From Takakia lepidozioides (Eukaryota > Streptophyta > Takakiopsida > Takakiales > Takakiaceae), in NCBI GenBank assembly GCA_030704615.1, contig CM060731.1:49501241-49565240 (forward strand): a stretch of 64,000 nt of DNA, read 5' to 3'. The notes beneath the pieces were generated by a model. It searched no databases. It saw nothing but the letters and a program-made list of their open reading frames with translations, and had not been told where the DNA came from. The position numbers and the translations under genes are program-made. Shown here piece after piece: positions 1 through 11,450 of this stretch; position 1 is the first letter of the stretch; each line of letters opens with the position of its first letter.

Positions 1-300
1 CATTGGGGCGGTTCAGGGTGGGTTCCCACAACCTACGGATAGAGACTGGCAGATGGGAAAACCTGCAACGGGAGGACCGCCTATGTCCAGCTTGCATAGG
101 GCGCAGCAAGGAAATTGAAACTGAAGAACACTTCTTCTTCTACTGCCCTCTATACTACGAGATCCGTGGGAGATTCCACTGTTTATTCAGTGGAACCCAA
201 AACTGTCACTGATGTCTTTCACTATGAGGATCAAAAATGCTTGGCAGCCTACCTACACTAGGCCTTCACCCTTAGACAATCGCTAGAACATTAATTGTGG
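1..300 (+). pseudogene. 3' end of a LINE reverse transcriptase ORF (zf-RVT tail)
   Basis: The frame open from position 3 to 212 reads as the C-terminal zinc-binding tail that follows the reverse transcriptase of plant non-LTR retrotransposons. It has the typical RFRVGSHNLRIETGRW stretch, then LCPAC, then EEHFFFYCPLY, giving the Cys-Cys-His-Cys pattern of the zf-RVT domain. The residues after the stop (KCLAAYLH and FTLRQSLEH in shifted frames) also match the usual end of such ORFs, so the real C-terminus was probably near 300 and has been frameshifted. The catalytic part lies outside the window. The element sits antisense to, and apparently within an intron of, the O-fucosyltransferase gene at 910-1502. 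Confidence 0.75.
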
Positions 301-322
301 TTTCTGGATTTGTTCCTCTCTC

Positions 323-820
323 ATGTTTTCTTCCATTTTGTCCCATAAGCTCTACGAGCTTTCCGCGGATGATATAAAGCACCATTTCATTTCATTTCAT
401 TTCATTTCTCATGTTTTTCTTTCCATTTTGTCCCATAAGCTCTATGAGCTTTCTGCAGACATTATAAAGCACCATTTCATTTCATTTCTCTCCAATAAGC
501 TCTTTGAGCTTTCTATGGACGTTATCAATTACCATTTCTCTCTTTCTGGGCTCCATAAAGTTCTCTCTGTTTCTTTCTTTTCTCTGGACATTATGCAGCA
601 TCTTTCTTCCTTTCTCATCTCTCACGGAAATGCTTGGCAGCTAATCTGCATGAGGCCCTGTCCCTTAGGCAAACCCTTCAGCAGTAGTTGCTTCTGGGCT
701 GCCTTTGGCTGTGGTTTTCTCTTCTTTCTGGTTTCTCCCTTTTGTCCCGTAAGCTCTTTGAGCTTTCCGTGGACGTTATAAAGTACCATTTCATTTCATT
801 TCTTTCTATCTCTCCTCTCT
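323..820 (+). repeat. Stuttered LINE 3' region: repeated CCCATAAGCTCT...AGCTTT units
   Basis: At least four imperfect copies of a block of about 60-75 bp are visible, beginning near 341, 430, 489 and 745. Each has a (C/A)(C/A)ATAAGCTCT core, then GAGCTTTC, a GAC(G/A)TTAT or GATGATAT core, then ACCATTTCATTTCATTTC. Because they follow the LINE ORF and end in TTTCA-rich sequence, I infer they are the element's 3' untranslated region and tail, multiplied by slippage or by imperfect target-primed reverse transcription. Confidence 0.6.
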
Positions 821-827
821 CAGCTCT

Positions 828-851
828 ATTAGCACAGCAAACTGTGCTAAT
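828..851. repeat. Perfect 10-bp inverted repeat
   Basis: ATTAGCACAG and its exact complement CTGTGCTAAT are separated by the 4-nt loop CAAA. It lies in the O-fucosyltransferase intron, just past the LINE tail. It could be a foldback remnant or chance. No function is claimed. Confidence 0.5.
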
Positions 852-909
852 TGCAGAGCTTGGGACATGAATGGAAAGTCGTAAATGAGGTAAAAACCGA
901 AATGCACAC

Positions 910-1502
910 CTGGAATTCATGATGAGATCGGAAAAGTGGGTCCAAACCAAAGCGCGCAGCCGATGTGGCTTCAGCACCCGATTTTTGGGGCAACTCCCAA
1001 GCCAAGCAGCGTGGTGTTCTAGCACAGGAGGAATTATTAACGTCCGATTCAACAATCTCGCAAATAGCAGAGCATTCCTGAGCTCCATCACTTGATTGCT
1101 AAATCCGCTGTGTGGCGCATACCACATGTACTTCTCTCCCTCAGACAGATATCCACCTGTTGAATATCCAGTTCCTACGGATTGCCTGGATAGAGGTCTT
1201 CCAGGACCTTTATTGGATACAATCGCAACAGACTTTATCTCAGTGGGCGCGAGCACGAGCCATTTCTGTACGTCAGGGTTGCATTGCAAGCATGACGGGA
1301 GGGTATCTTTGGGGGCGGAAGGAGGGGAGAGTCTTGAGGACGCCCAGACGTGGAAGAGGCCAAACAGGAGTACCGCGCAGGTTACAGAAGTGCATAACCA
1401 GCTCCGGAGCGTTTTGCTGCTTTTGCTACTGCCGCTTGCCACCCATGCCATAATCATCGCCTTGATCCTTCCTTGTGGCTGATAGACCATACTGTTCTTC
1501 AT
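910..1502 (-). CDS. O-fucosyltransferase family protein, first coding exon (gene continues beyond the window)
   Basis: Plant O-fucosyltransferases are Golgi type II membrane proteins that move fucose or related sugars from a nucleotide donor. This exon encodes about 197 residues. A short cytoplasmic N-terminus is followed by one membrane anchor around residues 36-54 (SWLCTSVTCAVLLFGLFHVW), a stem, and the start of the catalytic domain with YAPHSGFSNQVMELRNALLF and then LIIPPVLEHHAAWLGSCP, a hallmark of the family. Position 1502 is the first ATG; a nearby ATG four codons later is an alternative. The frame stays open past 910, but there the sequence is CCAG followed by GTGTGC, a good donor, and everything further reads into the antisense LINE. 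I therefore end the exon at 910. The remaining exons would lie left of position 1. The family assignment is firm; the substrate is unknown. Confidence 0.78.
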
Positions 1503-3379
1503 ACTGCTTGCATTGGCGTTTACTACATGCTATTGTCCAGAGACTTGCATAAAACATTCTACGATCAGCTGCGTCACTCTGTTGTACAGAAATAGAGATT
1601 CAGATATTGACTCAATTGCACGGGAATCCCAAGGGCTAGGGTGTTAAAGGAAGCAGCGAGAGAAAGAAAGAGAGAGCTCTTCGCTTTTAGTCCTCCCCGT
1701 ACGTGATGTGGGCAATTATGCATGGATATCATCCAACGTTCAGTAGCAGCAATGGCCCCACCATCGTGCTCCCCTTCCGAACAACAAACCCATCTGTACT
1801 AGATCACCAAGACCTCCCCCCTCGACCCTCGTTCTCAACAAAACTCGCATTACAAATCACTGAACGCAGAAAATTATTCTCCGCACGTGTTCAATGCCAA
1901 CATGCCCGATTTGCCTGAAGGGTACAAGTCCTCTCAATCATCGTCTCATCTTCTTGTTGGTAAACGATGGACCCAGCACACCATATTACTGAAAACTTAC
2001 CGAAAACTTACCCCCAAACTGGATGCTACTGTGGAGACTGCCCTATGCCAAATGCAGCAGCAAGAAATGTACATGAAGAAAGGAATGTAAGTGCTAAGAA
2101 GGTGTGAAGAAAATGTGAAGTGTCTTGGACCATTTACAGCAACTGCTTTCCCTTGAGAGGCTGGGAACTAGGCTCTCAGTACACTTTTGACAAATATTTC
2201 TTCTGCTGACTTTGATGACTTTGATGACCCTTTCACCTCAAGATGAAGGGTGTATACTAAATTAGTGAGGGTCTCGGCATCAGGAACCAATCTGAGAGCC
2301 AGCTTGTTAAGCTGAAGTTGAAAGATAAGTCTTGCAACTACTCACCTACCTCTTCACAGAAAACGGAATAGTACCACACAACTGGGCTATTTTACAAGAA
2401 TAATAAATGGCCAATGCATAAGTGAATGAACACTCTTCCATATTTTACTACCACACACTTGAGATGGCTACCATCTACCACCTGCCCTGGTAGCTCTGAT
2501 GACCATCAAGAGACTATCCAACATATTTCAAAGTGGAACAGATTTACTGTTTGAAGGTTTTTGTTTACTCATTAGATATATTTCTCTCTCAGCAAGCTGA
2601 GCTTGAAATTCTCCCACACATCATTAGTCGCATGTTGCATCCCATCACTAGATCTTACTTGAAACTTTTGAATATCATTTTTGAGATTTTGAAGGCTTCA
2701 AGTCTGGTGCAATTAGTGTTCCAAAAAGGGTACAAGTACACAGAAGTCTGAAGCCTTCACCCAGAACTCCAATATCCAACACAATCCAGACTGCCAAAAT
2801 GTAGGCCACAAAGGGGGTGATTCTGTCAGGTCCTGAATGTGTTTGCAAGACGCTGGAAATAGATCAAGATCTGGCTGAAAGTCTGAAACCGTCTCCTCTT
2901 TGCTTTCTATTGAAGATGATAAAGTGTCACGATGCATACATACATGCAAATAAGAGAGGGGTTTAGGTTGGGATGCGATCTCCCACCAGCCGGGTGGGTC
3001 CGCTTGTAAAGCACAACAGAAGCCTTCCACAAAATTCAGAACTATTTTGCCAGTAAATAGGTCTATCAAAGGGGGATGTATTACAATAACTCAATAACAA
3101 TCCTACAAAAAAACCACCCAGACAACCGCTCATCCAGATGCTCAGCACAACAAAAAAGCCTTCCACCCAACCCTCCCCCACTACAACATAGCACAATCCA
3201 ATCAGCAGAGTAAGAAACCTGTCAAACACCCCAGAAAAACATGATGCAGCTTGCAATCGTTCATGTTTGTGATCCAGACACTCACCAAGGTCAAACATCT
3301 GCAGGTTGCATGTTGTTGGAGGAGCAGCCGTCGGTTTAAAACACCACATGCATCAGGGGCTGACACCGGTAGTATGACT
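1503..3379. other. Intergenic stretch without a supportable gene
   Basis: It starts with the likely promoter side of the O-fucosyltransferase gene and includes a GAGA-rich run near 1660-1680. Short open frames on both strands match no family I know. Around 2145-2330 there is resemblance to 31555-31740 (shared CCCTTGAG...GGCT, CTCA(G/A)TACACTTT and CAATCTGAGAG blocks), suggesting two old copies of one dispersed repeat. Confidence 0.4.
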
Positions 3380-3800
3380 TACCTTGAAACATGCAATTGA
3401 TCCAAGTTTTCCAGATATCCTCTAGAAGTACCTTCACACAAGCATCAAATCTGCTGTGTGTGGTTTGCCCAATAACTAGGCCCCAAAAGGGCCTGGGCTT
3501 TTGGCTCAGCCTCGAGACTTTCGAAGTTGGTAAACAGAGGTTCAGGCACAATTCCCTTGATGGATTTGAAGAGGGCGTCTCTCTCATGAGAGTACCCAGG
3601 AGTATCCTCTATAAATCCCTTCACACAAACATCAATCTGCTGTGTAGAGAAGTAGAGAGAGACAAAGACAGAGAGGTACCAGACAGCCGCAATCGTAGGA
3701 ATTGGGTAGGTGAGCATCCGCTTCAAAAGACCATGAAAGCGATTGATCAATTGCTGTTCCAAAGTGAATGTCACAGCTGACATCAAGATGTTCTTCAATC
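3380..3800 (-). pseudogene. Exon-like fragment shared with 36485-36720, ending in a splice donor
   Basis: Read on the minus strand, this contains a coding-looking stretch with VPEPLFTNFESLEAEPKAQA, then (in a second frame) THSRFDACVKVLLEDIWK, closing with CAAG|GTAAGT at about 3382, a consensus donor. The plus-strand stretch at 36485-36720 has the same series (VPAPLFTNCQKLKAEPKAVA, the THSR block, EEIWK, CAAG|GTAAGT), so the two are copies of one gene or repeat. A second copy of the ACACAGCAGATTGATG...GTGTGAAGG motif lies at about 3622-3650, so the piece is also partly duplicated in tandem. I do not recognise the protein. It is not the usual dienelactone hydrolase sequence, although the second copy lies in an intron of such a gene. 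Confidence 0.4.
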
Positions 3801-4821
3801 CTTCACTGCGATGGGTAGCAGCACAACCTTCATGGAAAGTTGAGGCCTCGTTTTAACACATATTCTATGGCCAGAGAGTCTCTATCTGAAGCTTGGATGG
3901 GTGTCAAAAGGTGGCTTGTTTCTGGAAAGATGAAAAGCACTGTCTTTTATAGGAGCTATGACAGTTTTCTCCATTCCAGTCACTACAGGGGTCTCCACAC
4001 TAAGATTGAAAGAAGCAGTTATGGGTGAAAGGAGGTCACAGGCAGTCACATGTTCTCAACAGAACCTTTTTTTTGCATGCTCAGACTCATTCCATACAAA
4101 AAGAATCGACCCTGCAAAGAAGTAGCCCTCTTAGCAATTAGTAAAACCAAAATAACACTTTCCCGACCAAGCCTTTAAAATCTGGTATAATTCTATACAG
4201 CAAACTCTGAACCCTGGCATGATAGACTTCATAGACACCACTTTACAAATATTCCATCTATACTCAGAGGGGAAAAACGACTTGAAAGACCTCCTGAAGA
4301 AGAAGGGAGTGGAGGTCGAATGAGGCCAAGAATGTGGAGGAGCTGCTGCTAAAAAACGAACAGTCAGAATCGGTGTCTCCAATGCCATACCTCATTTGTA
4401 GTCACAAGCGCTAGGGCATCTGGATCACTCTCAACCTGAAAGCATATTACTCATCCCCATTTCAGTCTGTGATCCTAGACAATCCAAATTCGAATTCATG
4501 TAAGCCTTACAGTAGTCGAAGTGAACAAAAGACTTGGATAAAAAGAAGAATCTTGTCAAGGGCAGAAAAATCTATGGATTGCTGCTTGGAGTGAACCCAC
4601 TAATAAGAACCCAAATCACAACTATGCTGCCACTTGAAAAGATCTATTTAGGGTAAATAAAAAAAGTAAAAAAATGCAAATGTCTAACTACCATCCAAGA
4701 GAAAGAATGAGAAGACAAATATTCCGTTAGGGTTAGGCTGAGGGTGCCTGGATCATCACCACCATCTCGGAAAGCATCTTGGTCTGCAAGCCCTCCGCAG
4801 AGGGAAGTGTAGGCAGGCAGC
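3801..4821. other. Upstream region of the Mpv17-like gene
   Basis: No gene is supportable. A minus-strand open stretch at 4131-4388 might hold an exon related to the fragment at 3380-3800, but no domain is visible. Confidence 0.3.
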
Positions 4822-6860
4822 ATGCTCAGAGTGGCAGCGCGGAGTGGCCGCCATCTCTCCCTCAAGGAATCTCTGCAGCAGGTGCTGTCCAAAGAACAGG
4901 CATTTCCCACTGCAAATCCTAATGTACAGGCCACTCGGTCGCATTTTCTGGCAAGCAGGTCTGCAGGATCCCCACAGGCGTCTTTGGTGAATGTAGATGT
5001 AGAAAATGTGAAGAGTGTTCCGTCTTATTTCAGATGGGTTCAGAGGAGGCTGATCAGTGGTTCTCGAAATCCTGGTGGCTCTGCCGAATCGGCGATTCCC
5101 GCAGCTCCTGCTTCCAAATTGAGCTTTGTGGCGTGGTATCTTCGAAAGCTTGATCAGCATCCCCTCGCTACCAAGAGTTTGACAGCAGGCACTATCTACG
5201 TGTCTTCTGACCTCACATCGCAGGTAATATATAAATATGGGAGGGGTAGGCGGGGCGGTGGAATTTGGCTGCGTAGATACGAGTATCTCTTAGTTGTGGG
5301 GTACTCTTTATTGCAGGAATCAGTGTGACAGCAACGACAGATGCATCCTGTCTCAATAATCCGCAATGTATTGGATATGACAAGTCTATTCCGAACTTCT
5401 ATTCACGAAACGATCACACTTTATCATTGAAAGAGAATGCAACAATCTGTCAATGGATTAGCAGTTATGAACCTGGAGCCCTGCAATGAAAAGCCGCAAT
5501 CCTGTTTTCTGTCTTTTGGAGGCCCGTCTGTGACAGGAATATTTGTGTTGATTGTTATGTTTACTGTGGGCGGATGTTATTCCACCAGGGTCTTGCTGCC
5601 CTTACTGTAAAGGATGGGGAGCAGAAGATGGAGTGGGACAAAGCCAGGTCACTGCGCATGCTAGCAGTGGGGTTGTTCATGTCGGGACCTTTGCTTCACC
5701 TGTGGTTCAATTCTGTGGCAAGGTTCTTTCCTAAGCGCGATTTATTGAGTACATTGAAGAAGCTGGTGCTTGGGCAGGCTATTTTTGGACCTGCCTTTTG
5801 TGCTGCTTTTTTCAGCATCAACTCCTACGCCCAAGGTGATTCCAGAAGATTGAGCTGGCTGCGACAGTATCGCCCATACCCCAAAATTGAGTTGTTTATA
5901 TCAGAATCATAACGAGCAATTTTCATTGAAGATTTGGTCCCATTCTGAAATGATAGCATTTCCATCCGGGAAGTTGACTTGCACAAAAGATTCATAATCC
6001 TGATAGCCAGCACTAGGGTCCCAGTATAGATGTGGAGCCCATGATGCCCATGGCTGCTGGGTATATCAGTATGATTACCGCTGCCACATTCTTTGGTAAT
6101 GATTGAGCCTTGTGAATCCAAGTTTTGTATAGCCTGTGCTTATTACCGCACTAAAGGGTGGAGAGGAAGATGTATCCCCTCTGCGGTTTCATTGTGAGTG
6201 GCCATAGCTACTCACAGCCAATTTTGCAAGAGTCTAGCTGGTTCCAACACAAGTGTGACAGCAAGGGATGACAATCTTGCTGTTTGTTTGAGTGAGATGG
6301 AAGAGAGGAAGCAAGATATGCGCAAGTTTCTGAAATGTCATTATAATGACCCCTAGGAAAATGAACATGGTATTATGTGTCCAGGTGAAAGAGGGTCACA
6401 GATAACACAGCGACTGCAGCGTGACCTGATTCCCACTCTGAAAAATGGACTGATGTACTGGCCTATCTGTGACTTCATCACATATCGCTATCTCCCTGTG
6501 CACCTCCAGGTAAAGCCTACCCACCCCTTCTCTGCCGATCTGTGGTCCTTTTTCTCGCCTTTCCTTTTCCTCCATCCGCTTGTGTCACCAGTCTCAATTT
6601 ATGCAGTAAGCATAAGTAGGCTTCATAGGAATATGATGGCAACATCTGAGATTCTATGCCTTCAATTCGTAGATTGTATCACAATGGCGAATGTGTGTTT
6701 AGTTGGTGACACTTGGGTATGATTGTTGGGGGGGGGGGGGGGGGGTGCACAGCCTTTTTTCAGTAATTGCTGCTCCTTCATTTGGACTATCTACCTTACA
6801 TACATGGCTGGCAAGGCGAGTGCCCCTTCTGTGGCTTCTGCTGAGGCTCAGATGTCTTGA
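4822..6860 (+). CDS. Mpv17/PMP22-family membrane protein, four exons
   Basis: Proteins of this family are small four-helix membrane proteins of peroxisomes, mitochondria or plastids, thought to form or regulate channels. I infer exons 4822-5223, 5613-5835, 6385-6509 and 6753-6860. All junctions have GT-AG borders and phases agree (0, 1 with a split Gly codon, 0). Exon 1 carries a long Arg/Ser-rich leader of about 95 residues, suggesting organelle targeting, then WYLRKLDQHPLATKSLTAG, the family's opening motif. Exon 2 has KARSLRMLAVGLFMSGPLLH, FPKRDLLSTLKK and GQAIFGP. Exon 3 has RDLIPTLKNGLMYWPICDF and ends VHLQ. Exon 4 has FIWTIYLTYMAGK, the conserved end of the family, and a TGA at 6858. 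The start of exon 2 is the least certain border. No frameshift is seen, so the gene appears functional. Confidence 0.85.
6728..6745. repeat. Run of 18 G in the last intron of the Mpv17-like gene
   Basis: An uninterrupted G run ends 7 bases before the 3' splice site of the last intron, where a pyrimidine tract would be expected. Such runs are length-unstable and may form G-quadruplexes. Confidence 0.7.
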
Positions 6861-7710
6861 TTCTGAGTTCTTTCCACACCATTCTAATTTCTTATAATCA
6901 AGGTGAGTCCCACTACTGGAGTGAGCCCCTCGCAAAGGTAGTGAACATACCCTCTTGTTCTGGCACCCAAACAGGGTGTGGGGTCTATGACCATATGACC
7001 AAAAGGCTATGGAAAACATCTTATGAGTACATTATTTCTCAACAATCGACAAAAGTATACCATTGGAGCAAGTCTTAGCACTGACAGTGGACCCTACTCT
7101 GCTCTGCTCTTTGAGATTTCATTTCCAAGCTCGCCATATAGCCAAGTATCAATGCTCGCACTAACCGAACATGGGTACTCGATGGGGAAGAAGCACACAA
7201 GACGATGGCCGTCGCCGGCCCCGCAGCACTACCCTGTGTCGCCGAGGCTCTCAACGACCTTACTCCCACTCTACATTGCAAGCGACCATTGTTAACGTAT
7301 TGTGTTGGGGGTACAGAGCAGTTGTGACATACCAGGAGTTTGTCAGGGATTGAATGCAGACATCCTTCCAGGGAGATGAACCTCCCTGTAAGTCCCTTCT
7401 CATCAGAGCCTGTTTGATCGAGCAATGCTTACCTGCGAAAATCCATGAAGACTGAAGAGGATGGTGGGTTAGGTGCCAATCTCAAATAACACACTTCAAG
7501 AGGGGGAAGTCCTCTGTCTCACAGAACTAGAGGGAAAATAAGAGCTCAAATTGTCTGCTCGCACCTTGTCAACGAAGATGATCTGGGGCAAACATAGCAG
7601 AGACTATAGGGAGGCAGTGAGTAGCTGAGGGAAAGCACCAGGGAGGGTCAGCACCTGAAGAAGGTAAGGAGGTGATAGTGGGGCAGTCTGCCATATGACA
7701 ACTAAAAGAC
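6861..7710. other. Downstream of the Mpv17-like gene; no gene seen
   Basis: At 6898-6945 the sequence AAGGTGAGTCCCACTACTGG and the following AGTGAGCCCCTCGCAAAGG closely match 36660-36705, where the same string follows a copied exon. No conserved protein is visible on either strand. Confidence 0.4.
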
Positions 7711-9530
7711 CAGTGTTGGGCGGGTATATTGATTACCCTGATATACCTGGCGGGTATATCAGGGTATATGTCAATAAGCCAATATACCCTACTTTTCTGA
7801 AGGGCATATGTTAAAATGAGGGGTATATCTAATCAGGGTTCATTAGGGTTAGGAATTAGGAGATAATTGAGCCGCCTTTCATATGCTAGGATAGCCACCA
7901 TCGATACGGAAATTCGTTTCTTCTCGATTTCTTATTCTAGTATATCATTCTACGATGTGTCTAGTTACGCAAAGATGTTAGCATGAACTTGAGTTCACCA
8001 GTATGGATACTCAGAATGAGTATGTCATCGGCAGCAAATGGATGGCCACTTTCTTGACGTAGAAGAAACTCCTGATATCGAGCACGACTGGCATTGGGAA
8101 TTAAAACCAAAATATTATGCAATCAATTTTCTCTTTAGCATACTAGATTGTTTCTTTTTTGTTTTGTATTGGAAGACATTGTATTTTTTAATGAACCATT
8201 AAGTTATATATTAATTGAAATAACTATCCATAACCGGAAACTATTCATACATTGGGGGGCTTATTCAGCTGACTATACTGTCCCTATTAATTAATGCTAG
8301 GGTAGCCCATTGGCCCAAGTGTCCATTGTCATCTTAGCCCAAGTACAATCCCCTATGTATCCAAGTCCCTCCTACGTCGAGGCCCAAGTGTCCATTGTCA
8401 TCTATCTCCAATTGCAATCCCTTATGTATCCGGATGCCCACTCTTTGGGAGATCTAAGGTAGCTTTTTCCATTGGCCCCTGTGTGAAGAATTGAAATCTA
8501 AGCCCAAGCCCAAGTGCAATCTCTTATGTATCCAAGTGTGTTCCCATGTAGAGTCCCAAGTGCTATCTCCAGTGTCCAATGTCACCTAAGTCCAAGTGCA
8601 ATCCCAAAGCCCACTTTGCTATTTTAGCAATCTCCCCGGTCGAGGCTTAATCTATTGATATATCCACTTTGCTATTTTTCTCGAATTTCCAATAACCCAA
8701 AATACTCAAAATTCCACATCTCCCACACCGCGGTCCAAAAATCATGAGACCAAGCCCGTGCACCCCTCCTCACCGAGGGCTTTCCAACGGCACCAAGCAC
8801 CGGCGTTGGGGCCGCTGTTTGGGAGATCTCAACGACGCTACAAACAAACAAATAAACAAAACAAAACACACGATTCATTATTGGTATCTATGGTTCGTGG
8901 TTTATGTTTTTTTTGGGGGCCCTTTGGCCGCAGAGCCCACTACTTATTAATTGAGTAAGTAGTAGGCAAGGGCCTCTCCTTTATATACCCTCTCATGGCG
9001 GTGGGACCCTCTAGAAGGCTGCCTTGGGACACATGTCACCCCTAGAAACCACCGCATGTGACTTCTTACCCCAATTTGGCGCTTGAACCCGTAATTTAAT
9101 TGTTGTTGCCTTCCTACCTCCTATTTTTTTAACCCCTTTACATGACAGTTATTAATTCAAATCCTTGTGTAGCTTACTATAACCCCTGCTTTTTAATTCT
9201 TGGACCACCCTCTAATGGACCTGCGGCCCTTATTCATAACCCTCAGGGTATATTTTGGCATTACTTTCTTACCGGGGGTTATATAGAAATCTGAAAAGTC
9301 CCTCTTCGAGGGGTCAGGTTCAACTCTCATTGACTACGGTGTGTGTGCCTTATGGTATAATCGGGGTTTTAAATATTTTCCCTCAATAAATTTAAATGAA
9401 ATTTAACCAGGGCTTTTGTCCCCTATTCCCTTAAAAACATTTATTATTAATTTACCCATATTCGGAGGGTAAATGATTTGACAAAATATATACCTATACC
9501 CTAAGGATAAATATACCCGCCCAACACTAG
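7711..9530. mobile_element. hAT-like DNA element, about 1.8 kb, no transposase
   Basis: The left end CAGTGTTGGGCGGGTATATT is mirrored at the right end by AATATACCCGCCCAACACT followed by AG, giving terminal inverted repeats of 19-20 bp with subterminal GGGTATA-type repeats on both sides. The CAGTGTTG start is typical of hAT transposons and is shared with the MITE at 34111. Flanks TAAAAGAC and (G)ACGTGAC share only part of an 8-bp duplication, so the insertion looks old or the right border is one base off. No transposase is encoded; the interior is AT-rich and includes a block related to the array at 60240-60880. Confidence 0.65.
8290..8620 (-). repeat. Degenerate repeat block, reverse complement of the 60240-60880 array
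   Basis: Repeated phrases such as GCCCAAGTGTCCATTGTCAT and CAATCCCCTATGTATCCAAG recur about every 90-110 bp. They are the reverse complement of the unit that forms the array near 60240-60880 (GACAGTGGACACTTGGGCC and GGATACATAGGGGATTG). Here the copies are more diverged and sit inside the hAT-like element. Confidence 0.6.
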
Positions 9531-10133
9531 ACGTGACCTCCGTAGCAAGGTTGTTCATGAGTATTGTATGTAGACATGCAACAACATTTGGATTGTCCAA
9601 ATCTTTAAAAGCAAGTCCAAAAATACGAAAAAAAAATGCAACTTTAGACGCAGCAGTTGTGAGGACATCAAACTTGAAATCTCTCACATTGGACAATGCA
9701 TTTGGTTCTCATGCAACACAAAATAATAATTTCTAGTTCAAAATACCAAGCCAATGAACCCATCCGAGCACAACCAAAAATTGGTTTCCACAAAATTGAT
9801 TGTAAACATGGTAAAAGACAACCATCATCCTCCAAGGAGATTTAGTAAGAGGTAAAGTCCTAACTCCTGACCGGAGCACCCAATGAAAGGGAAAGGAAGT
9901 CTGTCTGAACTTAGACTAGACCCTTTAAACAATGTATGAGAGCTAACCATCCAGCCTTGAATCCTCTGCTTGCTTCTTGCCAAGTGGTTTTCTTTTTTTT
10001 GGACAAACGGAGACCTTTATTCCATAGACAAGGCTCAAATAGTATTTTAGTTCACCTAGCATGTTGTGCTCTCGGTCTTGCTTCTCAAGATTAGGACTGT
10101 GGCTGATCCCTCCCTCCAGAGACTCATGTCAAG
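9531..10133. other. No gene or repeat recognised
   Basis: Short open frames only, with no conserved motif. The right end borders the LTR beginning near 10134. Confidence 0.4.
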
Positions 10134-10637
10134 TGTCACAGCCTAGATTAGCAAAAGTCAGTTATGGGCTTAAGCAAGCCATAAATAGTAAAAGTATAAG
10201 AAAGACTTTAAGCAAAGCCATATACAGTAAAAGTATATGTCTAGACTTAAACAAAGTCAAGATTCGCAAAAGTCTAGAAGATGGCTAGAGCCAAGGAAAG
10301 CAAAAAGTAAGCTTTAAGAACAAGAAGGGATATTAGGAATAGCTGCAGCCTGGATATCTTAAGAGCAATGGGGTGTTGAGACCTCAAAGAGTACTTAAAG
10401 GGGATCTGGTGCTGAGTCTAGAGGAAGGGAAACACATAGAGAACACAAGGACAGGTAGTCAGAGAAAGCGTGATGATCAGATGTGGTTACTCAGAGTTTT
10501 GAGAGAGAGCAAGGCAGACCTAGCACCAAGAGGGATCTTACTCTTTAGCAAGCAGGCAAGAGAGGTCTCTAGGTTGGGAGGTTATCTCAAAGGTGGCTTA
10601 GTTATTAAGCACTTTCCATAAAAGATTGATCGTTACA
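10134..10637 (+). mobile_element. Putative 5' LTR of a Ty3/gypsy element
   Basis: The stretch starts TGTCACAG, ends TTACA, and is followed two bases later by a primer-binding site, so I read it as the left LTR of about 504 bp. It contains imperfect repeats of AGTAAAAGTATA and related phrases. No second LTR was found, so the left border is an estimate from the TG dinucleotide and no target duplication can be checked. Confidence 0.55.
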
Positions 10638-10639
10638 TT

Positions 10640-10652
10640 TGGTATCAGAGCA
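10640..10652 (+). other. Primer-binding site for initiator tRNA-Met
   Basis: TGGTATCAGAGCA is the classic plant retrotransposon primer site, complementary to the 3' end of initiator tRNA-Met. It lies two bases after the proposed LTR end and just before gag, as expected. Confidence 0.85.
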
Positions 10653-10704
10653 AAGATTAGAAAAGATAGTGTGATTTGCATCCTTAGGCAAGAGAACTAT
10701 AGAG

Positions 10705-11450
10705 ATGACAGATCAGGGGAGTCAGGGTGATGTACCATCAATTGCACTTAGGCCACCAGTGGAGGTTAGATCTAAGTTCAACCAACCCCCTCCGTTGTTG
10801 TTTCAACAAGTATCAAATGAGTTGCAACACATCAAGGCTAACATTGCACAACTTAGCCAAGTGATAGGGTTGGACAGACAGTTTGGTCAGGGAGGGCCAC
10901 TGCCAATGGGTCGCAAGACTAGTGTTATGAAGGACTATGGTCCACCAAAGTCTAAGGGTACGGAGTCAGTTCATATAGTTGATGCGGTAGAGCAATGGCT
11001 CTCCAAATTTGAGCAATACTTTTGCCTATGTGGCATTGCGACCGATGAAGCGAAGATTTCAAATGCGGTGGTGTACTTGGTGTACTTGTACGACGTAGCC
11101 CATCGTTGGTGGAGGAAGTTGGAGACTGATGCAAAACTTCCCGTCACACTAGACAGAGTTTCGGACGGTATTCGAGACCAACTTTGTACCACCAGACGAA
11201 TAAGGCCGAAACAAACAGTCATGGAGGTATCTGAGATAGAGAACTTTAAGTGTTCAGGCCTATGCAGATAAGTATCACGAGCATATCTTAAAGTTGCCCA
11301 AGATGTCACTGATGCGGTACAACTTGTTTTCTTTGTACATGATCTTAAAGATGAAATTAGACTCGATGTCCAGAAAGCTAGAAGTGAGTCTTTGCAAGAT
11401 GCAATAGAACTAGCTTTGATGTATGGAGATGGCAAAAAGTTGCATCGTTA
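10705..11450 (+). pseudogene. gag: gag of the gypsy element at 10134, frameshifted
   Basis: Gag forms the virus-like particle. The frame starting at the ATG at 10705 runs to 11271 and includes the capsid-like sequence VEQWLSKFEQYFCLCGI and the Retrotrans_gag signature VAHRWWRKLE. Near 11240 it loses frame, but homology continues in another frame (YADKYHEHILKLPKMS) to about 11450. The copy is therefore dead. Confidence 0.7.

Noticed and set aside
3-3. Bacterial or organelle origin of the window
   Set aside because: Spliced genes, LTR elements of several families, hAT and CACTA elements and PPR genes show plant nuclear DNA.
6728-6745. G run (and C run at 37737-37756) as functional elements
   Set aside because: Homopolymer runs in introns are most simply slippage products.
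7075-7425. Minus-strand open frame of 116 codons
   Set aside because: No conserved motif, no splice context, and codon use looks random.
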